Source: Magnetovibrio sp. (GTDB lineage Bacteria; Pseudomonadota; Alphaproteobacteria; Rhodospirillales; Magnetovibrionaceae). From it: a DNA stretch of 7,885 nt. The stretch lies in NCBI GenBank assembly GCA_016763255.1, contig JAESUA010000334.1, positions 1 through 7,885 on the forward strand, written 5' to 3'. Below are positions 1-6,009 of this stretch, in pieces. How positions within the stretch are numbered: position 1 is the first letter of the stretch; each line of letters opens with the position of its first letter. A program made the position numbers and the translations under genes. The notes beneath the pieces were generated by a model that was not told the DNA's origin, made no database searches, and saw only the letters and a program-made list of their open reading frames with translations.

Positions 1-210
1 TATTTTACCACCAATGATGTGGCCGCCGATGTCGATACGTCGGGCTATTTCAACGATGCAGCCGACATGCTGCGGATCGGCGACATCATCGTCGCCAACA
101 CCGACACGGACGCAACACCATCGTCCGGGTTTTACCTGGTCAACGCCAACGCCGCCGGTGCGGTGGACGTGGCCGACATGACCGCGGTGGGGACGGCCAA
201 TCTCGATTAG
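1..210 (+). CDS. Small phage protein, probably head-associated (5' partial)
   Basis: The frame is open from the first base to a TAG at 208-210, giving 69 visible residues (starting YFTTNDVAADVDTSGYF), so the true start lies outside the window. A GTG at 19 is only an internal codon. The protein is acidic, Ala/Asp/Val/Thr rich, with no cysteine, no membrane segment and a beta-rich look (GDIIVANTDTD, GFYLVNANAAGAVDVADMTAV). From memory, small proteins with the pattern D-x-A-x-x-V-D-T-x-x-Y-F-N-D-A-A-D-x-L-x-x-G-D occur near the capsid gene in podophages and prophages of Alphaproteobacteria, where they are usually left as hypothetical. A decoration or head-stabilising role is inferred from position only: it lies upstream of the tail tubular genes, where the capsid block would be. 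A strong hairpin and a terminator follow, so it probably ends a transcription unit. Confidence 0.65.
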   Translation, partial: YFTTNDVAADVDTSGYFNDAADMLRIGDIIVANTDTDATPSSGFYLVNANAAGAVDVADMTAVGTANLD

Positions 211-238
211 TCGTGATCGTTAAACCCCGCTGACGCGG

Positions 239-279
239 ATCAGGGGGCGGCCCCTTATTCTCACAGCCCGCCCCCTGAT
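239..279 (+). other. Strong GC-rich hairpin in the intergenic gap
   Basis: A perfect 12-base inverted repeat, ATCAGGGGGCGG (239-250) and CCGCCCCCTGAT (268-279), encloses a 17-base loop. It starts 28 bases after the upstream stop. No T-run follows on the + strand, so it is not a standard rho-independent terminator. It may protect the 3' end of the upstream transcript, be a processing site, or pause polymerase ahead of the terminator at 319. A small 4-bp stem (CCGC 227-230 with GCGG 235-238) lies next to it. The short sequences CGTTAAACCCC (218-228) and CGTTAACCCC (292-301) flank the hairpin as a near direct repeat. Confidence 0.6.
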
Positions 280-318
280 TTCCGCCTCATTCGTTAACCC
301 CTTTTTCAAATCCAATCC

Positions 319-342
319 AGGCGCAATTTTGCGCCTTTTTTT
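319..342 (+). terminator. Rho-independent terminator upstream of the hydrolase gene
   Basis: AGGCGCA (319-325) pairs with TGCGCCT (330-336) around the loop ATTT, a perfect 7-bp stem, and T336-T342 form a run of seven T. It ends only 17 bases before the next start codon, so it separates the upstream gene from the hydrolase gene. In a phage late operon it would act as a partial terminator that sets relative expression, unless a promoter lies inside the gap; I could not identify a convincing one. Confidence 0.85.
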
Positions 343-359
343 GTGCAGGAGTTTTCCTC

Positions 360-1916
360 ATGATCGCCCATCCGATTTCCCATTCGGTGGCCCGGTGCCG
401 TAGCAAGTTGGCCGCCAATGCCAGCGCCCAGCTACTGGATGTTTTGAAAATTAAATCTGCCCTACAGGCGCTGGGCCATTACGCCGCACCCGAATGGGGC
501 GTTAGCCCATATCCCGACGCGGATATGTTCAACGCCATTAAAGATTTTCAACAGGCCCAAGGCCTCAAAACGGATGCGGTGATCAACCCAGAAGGTGAAA
601 CTGAAGTTGCGCTCAGTAGCGCCCTAACCCCACGCCACACGACCACGGCATTGCAAACCACCGCACAAGCCCTGCAAGCCATGGGCCGCGGCGGTGATGA
701 AATCCTTGCCCACATCACGCCTGAAGAAGCACGGCTGCTTGATCGCATCACCGACGGTGGTTCGATCAATCCACAGACGGGGCTGCTGGAATTTTTTTGG
801 GGTGGATCGGATCGCGATGATGATGGCAATGGTTATGACAATGATGCCCAATACGGCGATGATGATGCCAGCGCCGCCGAGGCCAGCGATCATCAAGCCG
901 CGGAAAATGAAAACAATTATAGCGGCGGGAATGACGGTGGTGGGGACAATAACTCCTACTCAGGCCAAGGTGGAAATGGCGCAGGCAAAGGCCCTAACAA
1001 CCTCAACGCTCAATCCACCAAAACCTCCATTCTGGAGGATAATGAAAAGGCGGCAGAGCGCACCGCCAAAAACAACCGCAACAATAGCCAGGCCGCGAAA
1101 GACAACAGCTTTACATCCGGTTTTTTTGATACCAAGGAAGACGATTATGTGGATGAAGACATATATGATTGGGATGAAAGTTGGTTGGATGACGATCTTG
1201 ATATTAACGAGAAAGAGGGTTCCTCACCTCTAGGCTACAATCCCGATGAGACTATTGAAGATGTTGAGTACCAAACGAAAGAAATCTATGAGGCCTCAGT
1301 AAAGGAAGTTGCCGGACAGAAACAGGCTCAACAAAGTGCCAAGGAGCACCATCCCGCCTATGGATATACCAATTTTGGCAAAGGTCTGAATCAGTCACAG
1401 AAGTCTAGCAAATTTAACAGCGCTATCGCCGATAAAGAAAGCAAGGGACAGCCCAACGGTGGTTATGGTGCTGTTCACTGGGATGACAAATCCAAAACCA
1501 AGGGAGCTTTGGGACGATATCAAATGCGCGACCCTGCCCTTGTTGATACAGGCTATAAGGATAAAAATGGGAAGTGGACTGGAAAAGATGGCATCAACAG
1601 TAATAAGGATTTTCTCAATAATCCCAGTGCTCAAGACAAAGCCTTTCGTGATTACAATAAAAAGACAGAAGGATATCTTAATTACAATGGATCATCAGGT
1701 TATATCGGACAAAAAATTGATGGCATAAAGGAGAAATTTACAGTCACACGCTCAGGATTATTAGCTGCAGCAAATCGACGGGGGCAAGGCAGGGTGCGCG
1801 AATATTTGGGTCATTTGGAAAAAAATGGCTGGAAATCAGATGCGAGCACATTTGGTGACAATAGAGACACGTTCTTAAGTATCGAAACTCGAATGCGTGA
1901 GTTCCAAAATATGTAA
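360..1916 (+). CDS. Putative phage peptidoglycan hydrolase: PG-binding domain, acidic linker, lysozyme-like domain
   Basis: 518 residues. The ATG at 360 is preceded by AGGAG at 347-351 (8-base spacing). Three parts are visible. Residues about 25-92 look like a PG_binding_1 peptidoglycan-binding domain (LKIKSALQALGHY, then MFNAIKDFQQAQGL and a C-terminal PEGETE). Residues about 148-345 are a hydrophilic, low-complexity linker rich in Asp, Asn, Gly and Ser; it contains an EF-hand-like stretch DRDDDGNGYDND (151-162) and a second acidic tract near 257-290. Residues about 350-500 look like a lysozyme/lytic-transglycosylase fold: ESKG with E360 as candidate catalytic acid, YGAVHW, GRYQM (385-389) and SGLLAAAN (465-472) followed by a Gly/Arg helix. 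The expected role is cleavage of peptidoglycan during phage entry or release. There is no signal peptide or membrane segment, so it would act from the virion or need a holin. The 3' half is more AT-rich than the tail genes. Enzyme class (muramidase or transglycosylase) and catalytic residue are inferred. Confidence 0.7.
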   Translation: MIAHPISHSVARCRSKLAANASAQLLDVLKIKSALQALGHYAAPEWGVSPYPDADMFNAIKDFQQAQGLKTDAVINPEGETEVALSSALTPRHTTTALQTTAQALQAMGRGGDEILAHITPEEARLLDRITDGGSINPQTGLLEFFWGGSDRDDDGNGYDNDAQYGDDDASAAEASDHQAAENENNYSGGNDGGGDNNSYSGQGGNGAGKGPNNLNAQSTKTSILEDNEKAAERTAKNNRNNSQAAKDNSFTSGFFDTKEDDYVDEDIYDWDESWLDDDLDINEKEGSSPLGYNPDETIEDVEYQTKEIYEASVKEVAGQKQAQQSAKEHHPAYGYTNFGKGLNQSQKSSKFNSAIADKESKGQPNGGYGAVHWDDKSKTKGALGRYQMRDPALVDTGYKDKNGKWTGKDGINSNKDFLNNPSAQDKAFRDYNKKTEGYLNYNGSSGYIGQKIDGIKEKFTVTRSGLLAAANRRGQGRVREYLGHLEKNGWKSDASTFGDNRDTFLSIETRMREFQNM

Positions 1917-1949
1917 TTTCTGCAAATTCCATGGGCAACATACGGTGAA

Positions 1950-1970
1950 CTTAACATTTAATATGTTGAG
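1950..1970 (+). other. AT-rich inverted repeat between hydrolase and exported-protein genes
   Basis: CTTAACAT (1950-1957) pairs with ATGTTGAG (1963-1970) around the loop TTAAT, eight pairs including one G-U. No T-run follows, so it is not a terminator. It lies in the gap before the putative promoter at 1999-2028 and could be an operator or an RNA processing hairpin, or just chance in AT-rich DNA. Confidence 0.25.
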
Positions 1971-1998
1971 TGAAGGGCGGAGATGGTCCGAAAGGCAC

Positions 1999-2028
1999 TT
2001 GCTTGATTTCTGCATCACCTTCTATAGT
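1999..2028 (+). promoter_or_regulatory. Possible sigma70-type promoter for the exported-protein gene
   Basis: TATAGT at 2023-2028 matches the -10 consensus at five of six bases. TTGCTT (1999-2004), 18 bases upstream, is a weak -35 (three of six); TTGATT at 2003-2008 fits better in sequence but is only 14 bases away. Transcription would start close to the ATG at 2035, giving an almost leaderless mRNA, which fits the absence of a clear Shine-Dalgarno there. Independent expression would suit a cassette gene active in the lysogen, but this is a by-eye match. Confidence 0.25.
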
Positions 2029-2034
2029 CGTAAT

Positions 2035-2919
2035 ATGAATTGTGCGCTCTCCCATAAGGCAGGCATTATTTTTGCTGTAATCACTGCAATTATTGTTGTC
2101 TCGACAGACAGTGCCAGGGCTGACGATGTAGACGAATTGATGCTCGGTACATTTTACGAAGATGTTATGAGCACTTTCGAAGTCAGGCAATCAGTGGAAA
2201 TTCCCCCAAGTCATAAGGCCATGATCATACAGCCAGCGGAATTCGGGAATCAAACGTTACTCATCTTTGAAGAGGGTGCATTGGTGTCCAAGACATTATC
2301 AGGCCATCGTTGGGATGTTGTCGAGCCATTGGATCTGGATGGTGTCCCTGGCTTGGTGGCTTCAAAATGGAGTGGTGGTGCACATTGCTGTTTTACTTAC
2401 AATATTGTCGCCCTGAAACCCACGCCGAAAATCATACAGATTCTTGAATTACACGATAGCCCCGGCAAGCTTGCACCGTGTGGAGATAACGTATGCCTAC
2501 ATATAATAGATTTCACATTCGCTTCTTGGCGCGGTGCGTTCGCTAACTCCATTAGCGCATCCGTCGTAATGTCATTGCACGCCAAAAGGTTTTATTTCGA
2601 CCCTGAACTTATGAGCAAACCTGATGCAGTTGTTACAGATCAAGCCGTTCGTGAAATTCGAAAAACCGTCGAAAGAGCAAAGCAAAAAACGGATGTTGAT
2701 ACGGCCTATCAAATGTTGGGGCAGGAACTTCTGCGTTTGATATATGCCGGCCGTGCGGACAAAGCAGAAAAACTATTGCGTCTTGTCTGGCCTCATAAAC
2801 AAGACGCTGTTTCCAAGCAGGCTTTCATTCATGAATTCATCGACAGACTCATGGGCAGTCCATACTGGAATGACCTTGTGTTGTTAAACGGTGGAAGCAT
2901 TTTAGGAACAAAAAAATAG
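2035..2919 (+). CDS. Exported cysteine-containing protein of unknown function, SGGAHCC motif (possible phage moron)
   Basis: 294 residues from the ATG at 2035. The frame is open upstream to a GTG at 1897, but I choose 2035 because it begins a convincing Sec signal peptide: MNCALSHK, then a hydrophobic core (AGIIFAVITAIIVV), then an ARA site at 27-29 before DDVDE. The mature part would be periplasmic or secreted, about 265 residues. It contains DLDG followed by WSGGAHCCF (113-120, adjacent cysteines C118 and C119) and a second pair in APCGDNVC (C149, C154), so disulphides or metal binding are possible. I recall SGGAHCC-type motifs from uncharacterised exported bacterial proteins with a beta-propeller/FG-GAP flavour, but know no function. 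The C-terminal half (about 185-280) looks alpha-helical. No Shine-Dalgarno is clear. It is AT-richer than the tail genes and ends at its own terminators. No virion role is obvious; lysogenic conversion or superinfection exclusion is only inference. Confidence 0.7.
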   Translation: MNCALSHKAGIIFAVITAIIVVSTDSARADDVDELMLGTFYEDVMSTFEVRQSVEIPPSHKAMIIQPAEFGNQTLLIFEEGALVSKTLSGHRWDVVEPLDLDGVPGLVASKWSGGAHCCFTYNIVALKPTPKIIQILELHDSPGKLAPCGDNVCLHIIDFTFASWRGAFANSISASVVMSLHAKRFYFDPELMSKPDAVVTDQAVREIRKTVERAKQKTDVDTAYQMLGQELLRLIYAGRADKAEKLLRLVWPHKQDAVSKQAFIHEFIDRLMGSPYWNDLVLLNGGSILGTKK

Positions 2920-2941
2920 GTGACGTTTAAGAAAGTCACCT
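2911..2941 (-). terminator. Possible minus-strand terminator at the end of the exported-protein gene
   Basis: AGGTGAC (2918-2924) and GTCACCT (2935-2941) form a perfect 7-bp stem with a 10-base loop. Read on the minus strand, the stem is followed by one base and then six T (complement of A2911-A2916), the layout of an intrinsic terminator for leftward transcription. On the + strand there is no T-run after this stem. The left arm overlaps the TAG stop at 2917-2919. Confidence 0.45.
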
Positions 2942-2959
2942 GCATGCATAGTAAATATC

Positions 2960-2988
2960 CGGGCTCTCAATCGAGGGTCCGTTTTTTT
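2960..2988 (+). terminator. Rho-independent terminator closing the two-gene cassette
   Basis: CGGGCTCTC (2960-2968) pairs with GAGGGTCCG (2973-2981) over nine positions, two of them G-U, around the loop AATC. T2982-T2988 is a run of seven T. It lies 40 bases after the stop at 2919 and 42 bases before the next start, separating the exported-protein gene from the tail module. Its tail TTTTTTTGTG is the same as the one after the terminator at 319-342. Confidence 0.85.
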
Positions 2989-3030
2989 GTGTGCTGAATT
3001 TAGATAAACCGACATTTTAAGGAGACCATC

Positions 3031-3597
3031 ATGGCTTTGAGTTCCATAGCCTTATGCGCGCGTGCGCTTTTGAAGACCGGGTGCCGGTCGATCACGTCTT
3101 TTGATGAAGGCACGGCGGAGGCGGAAGTATCGGGCAATTTGTATGAGCCCCTGCGTGACGCCATGCTGTCGTCCCATCCGTGGACCTTTGCCACCGCACA
3201 GGTGACGCTGCCACGGCTGGAGGCCACACCGATTGCCGATTACGGTTATACTTTTCAGTTGCCGGTCGATTTCTTGCGCGTTTTGTCCGCCGGTGCGGGT
3301 CGGGGGCGGGGATTGGATTACCGCATTCATGAACGGCGCTTGCACACCAATGCGTCCGAAGTGGTGGTGACCTATATTTTCCGAGCACTTGAAAGCGAGT
3401 TTCCAGCGTTTTTTGACCAAGCTTTGATCGCACGCCTGTCTGCGGAATTTTGCATTCCCTTGACCGATAGCACCAGCCGTTCGCAAGCTTTGCTGAAAAT
3501 TGCGGATAAAGAATTTAAGCAGGCCAAGTCCATCGATTCCATGCAGGACAGTCCGCGTGCAATCGAGGATTTCACCCTGATCGGAGTGCGCGGCTGA
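3031..3597 (+). CDS. Tail tubular protein A (T7 gp11-like adaptor)
   Basis: 188 residues, close to T7 gp11 (196). The ATG at 3031 has AAGGAG at 3019-3024 with 6-base spacing. The sequence fits the gp11 family: an N-terminal helix with LLKTGCRSI, then PLRDAMLSSHPWTFATA (typical of this family: helix, then H/P-W-x-F-A), then YGYTFQLPVDFLRVL, VVVTYIFR and a C-terminal helical region ending in D-S-P-R-A-I. In T7-like phages this protein forms a ring between portal and nozzle and is the first tail piece added after DNA packaging. Its gene overlaps the nozzle gene by one base (TGATG), the usual A-B order, which suggests coupled translation. It would be expected to follow the capsid gene directly; here the hydrolase/exported-protein cassette lies between. 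Main uncertainty is remote homology, not gene reality. Confidence 0.8.
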   Translation: MALSSIALCARALLKTGCRSITSFDEGTAEAEVSGNLYEPLRDAMLSSHPWTFATAQVTLPRLEATPIADYGYTFQLPVDFLRVLSAGAGRGRGLDYRIHERRLHTNASEVVVTYIFRALESEFPAFFDQALIARLSAEFCIPLTDSTSRSQALLKIADKEFKQAKSIDSMQDSPRAIEDFTLIGVRG

Positions 3598-5501
3598 TGG
3601 CACGTATCAGAACCTACAAAACCAGCTTTACCGCGGGCGAGGTGTCCATGGAGTTAGCCGGGCGTGGCGACTTAACCGCCTATGACAATGGGGCCGGAAA
3701 ACTCACCAATATCTTCGTATTGCCCACCGGCGGCATCTATCGCCGCGCGGGGTTACGGCATGTGGACACGTTGCCGGGCGAAGGCCGCTTGGTCGAGTTT
3801 GAGTTCAACACCGAACAAGTTTACTTGCTGGTGTTTCGCGAAGCCATGGTTGATGTCTACCAAGACGGCGCCAAGCTCACCACCATCGATCCCGCGCCGT
3901 GGACCTTGGCACAAATCAAAAATATCGGTTGGGTGCAAAGTGCCGACACCTTGTTGGTGACGCATCCAGACGTAGCACCAAAAAAACTTACCCGCGATAA
4001 GGCTGGAACCTGGTCGATCACCGATTGGACCTATTACGAAAAAGATGAAATTCGCAAGCAGCCCTATCATAAGTTTTCGGATGATGAACTGACCCTGCAG
4101 GCCAATACCACCAGCGGCACCATTACATTGACGGCGTCGGCGGATGTGTTTGTCACCGAACATGTGGGAACACGGTTTCGCATCGAAGGCAAAGAGGTGG
4201 AAATAACCGCTTTCACCGATGCCACCCACGTTACGGCTCTTACCAAAGAAAGTCTCACCACCACGCAGGCGACCAAGGATTGGGAAGAACAAGCCTTGTC
4301 TGATGTGCGGGGCTATCCAGTATCGGTGTGTTTCCATCAAGACCGCATGGTCATCGGCGGATCGCGCGAGCTTCCCAATCGTTTGTCGATGTCTAAATCT
4401 GCCGACTTGTTTAACTTTGACCTCGGTACCGGACTGGATGATGAAGCGATTGAATTCGCTATTTTGTCCGACCAAGTCAATGCCATCCGTGCGGTGTTTT
4501 CCGGACGACACCTGCAGGTGTTTACCTCCGGTGCGGAATGGATGGTGTCGGGGGAACCGCTGACACCCAGCTCGATCCAGCTCCAACGCCAAACCCGCAT
4601 CGGATCGCCCATTGATCGAACGGTGCGGCCGTGTGATGTCGATGGTGCGACGTTGTTTGTCTCGCGCACCGGGGATGAGCTGCGGGAGTTTTTGTTTACC
4701 GACTTGGAACAGGCCTATCAGGCCGGGGACTTGGCGATGCTGTCGCGCCACATGGTCAATACGCCATTGGATCAAGATTATGACAAGGCGCGCCGCCATC
4801 TGCACATGGTGATGGCGGATGGCAACGTGGCCTCATTAACGTTGTTTCGCCGCGAAAAGGTCACCGCCTGGTCGCGTCAAGAAACCGATGGTGATTTTTT
4901 GTCCGTGGCCATGGTCGATACCCAGGCCTACGTACTGATCAAGCGCAACGACGCATTTTTCATCGAGGTGTTCGATGATGCCTACAATGTCGATGCGGGG
5001 CTTAAAGGGTTTGATGGGGCAGGCAAAACCGTGTGGAGTGGCCTGGACCATTTGGAAGGTCGCACCGTCAAGGTGGTCGGTGATGGCGCGCCACTGGGTG
5101 AATACGTGGTTAGCGGTGGCTCGGTCACGTTGAGCGAAGCCGTTACCAACGTTGAAATTGGTTTGGGCTATGCGCACATCATCGAACCTTTACCTCCGAC
5201 CGTGGCCTCGGCCCAATCTGGCACCCAAGGCGGATATGTGCGGCCGATCCGATTTACCTTTCGGGTGCGCGATACCGTGGCGCTGCGCGTGGACGTCGGT
5301 CATGGATTGCAAAATGTTCCGTTCAAACGTTTTGGCCAAGGGGTATTGGACCAATCCACACGCCCCTTTACCGGCGATAAAACGGTGCGTGCCTTTGGTT
5401 GGCGCCAGGGTGGTGTTGCACCGTTGTGGCGCATCGAACAAGACACCCCGGTGCCTTTTACCCTATTGGCGGTGGCCAGCGAAATCAGCCTTAACGGCTA
5501 A
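3597..5501 (+). CDS. Tail tubular protein B / nozzle protein (T7 gp12-like)
   Basis: 634 residues (T7 gp12 has 794). The ATG at 3597 shares its A with the upstream TGA (3595-3597); GGAG at 3583-3586 lies 10 bases upstream, so translation is probably coupled. The N-terminus MARIRTYKTSFTAGEVS with GRGDL and PTGGIYRRAGLRHV is characteristic of podophage nozzle proteins, which form the distal tail tube through which DNA leaves. Residues about 165-225 form a small beta domain of the kind often labelled an FCCH-like domain (name borrowed from ubiquitin-activating enzymes; no ubiquitin role implied). The most conserved-looking block is GYPVSVCFHQDRMVIGG (239-255), followed by R-L-S-M-S-K-S-A-D-L-F-N-F. 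The rest is beta-rich, as expected of a propeller-like nozzle, and the C-terminus (P-F-T-L-L) is typical. No signal or membrane segment is seen. Confidence 0.8.
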   Translation: MARIRTYKTSFTAGEVSMELAGRGDLTAYDNGAGKLTNIFVLPTGGIYRRAGLRHVDTLPGEGRLVEFEFNTEQVYLLVFREAMVDVYQDGAKLTTIDPAPWTLAQIKNIGWVQSADTLLVTHPDVAPKKLTRDKAGTWSITDWTYYEKDEIRKQPYHKFSDDELTLQANTTSGTITLTASADVFVTEHVGTRFRIEGKEVEITAFTDATHVTALTKESLTTTQATKDWEEQALSDVRGYPVSVCFHQDRMVIGGSRELPNRLSMSKSADLFNFDLGTGLDDEAIEFAILSDQVNAIRAVFSGRHLQVFTSGAEWMVSGEPLTPSSIQLQRQTRIGSPIDRTVRPCDVDGATLFVSRTGDELREFLFTDLEQAYQAGDLAMLSRHMVNTPLDQDYDKARRHLHMVMADGNVASLTLFRREKVTAWSRQETDGDFLSVAMVDTQAYVLIKRNDAFFIEVFDDAYNVDAGLKGFDGAGKTVWSGLDHLEGRTVKVVGDGAPLGEYVVSGGSVTLSEAVTNVEIGLGYAHIIEPLPPTVASAQSGTQGGYVRPIRFTFRVRDTVALRVDVGHGLQNVPFKRFGQGVLDQSTRPFTGDKTVRAFGWRQGGVAPLWRIEQDTPVPFTLLAVASEISLNG

Positions 5502-5521
5502 CACTCAACCAACACAAATTT

Positions 5522-5526
5522 AGGAG
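5522..5526 (+). promoter_or_regulatory. Ribosome binding site that fixes the start at 5534
   Basis: AGGAG lies 7 bases before the ATG at 5534 but only 1 base before the in-frame TTG at 5528, so the ATG is the start. Confidence 0.8.
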
Positions 5527-5533
5527 ATTGCAA

Positions 5534-5959
5534 ATGGGTGGAACAGCCGCATTGGCCCTTACGGGGGCTGGCATGCTTGCAACACAGGTGGGCAGTGCGA
5601 AACCAAAACCTCAATCGGCACAGAATTATCAAACACAAACGGCGGACATTCAGCGACGTCAAGATGCCGATGCCAAAAAGCGCCAGGATGCACTGGCGAG
5701 GGCGAGCGCCCAACACCGTGCACGCTTTGCCGCCCAAGGGATCAGTCCTGCGGATGGATCGTCGGCGGCTATTCTTGAAGGCCTGCAAAAGAAGACCACT
5801 CAGCAATTGGATGACAAGGCTGTGGGTTACAACGCGGAACGGGCGCGGGCACAGACCACATTTGCGGACGTCCAAGCGGCCCAGCTCGAACAACGAACGA
5901 GCCGGTCGGACTTGCTGTCAAACAACGATGTATTGCAGCAATTTAAAAATTGGTGGTGA
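5534..5959 (+). CDS. Putative internal virion protein, T7 gp14-like
   Basis: 141 residues from the ATG chosen by its AGGAG. Residues 1-20 (MGGTAALALTGAGMLATQVG) are small and hydrophobic, like a short membrane-active segment. Residues about 30-65 are Gln/Lys/Arg/Ala-rich and look coiled (TADIQRRQDADAKKRQDA). Then comes AAQGISPADGSSAAILEG, a glycine/serine turn pattern seen in gp14-type proteins between two long helices, and a second helix rich in Ala and Gln. It ends in FKNWW. T7 gp14 (196 residues) is ejected into the outer membrane as part of the DNA channel; this protein is shorter, so equivalence is an inference from position (after the nozzle, before the fibre) and composition. A small scaffold or chaperone is the alternative. 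The gene is real: good RBS, same strand, 32 bases after the nozzle stop. Confidence 0.55.
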   Translation: MGGTAALALTGAGMLATQVGSAKPKPQSAQNYQTQTADIQRRQDADAKKRQDALARASAQHRARFAAQGISPADGSSAAILEGLQKKTTQQLDDKAVGYNAERARAQTTFADVQAAQLEQRTSRSDLLSNNDVLQQFKNWW

Positions 5960-6009
5960 ACCGTTTCACTTTTGCCAAACTCTTTTAAGACAAGCCTAAG
6001 GAGCAGTCC

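Noticed and set aside
694..1233. 179-codon + strand frame overlapping the hydrolase
   Set aside because: It is a Met/Thr/Pro-rich frame made by the repeated GATGATG codons of the acidic linker. The PG-binding and lysozyme-like motifs belong to the other frame.
1897..2034. Longer start (GTG 1897 or ATG 1963) for the exported protein
   Set aside because: The extension overlaps the hydrolase end (from 1897), has no good RBS, and would bury the clear signal peptide that begins at 2035.
3052..3603. 183-codon minus-strand frame opposite tail tubular A
   Set aside because: Shadow of a gene with a strong RBS and gp11-like motifs; no start signal of its own.
3753..4805. 350-codon open frame on the minus strand
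   Set aside because: It lies wholly inside the nozzle gene, which has recognisable motifs and a coupled start. Its translation shows no domain, and it fits an antisense shadow.
5528..5533. TTG start for the gp14-like gene
   Set aside because: Only one base separates it from the AGGAG; the ATG at 5534 has proper spacing.
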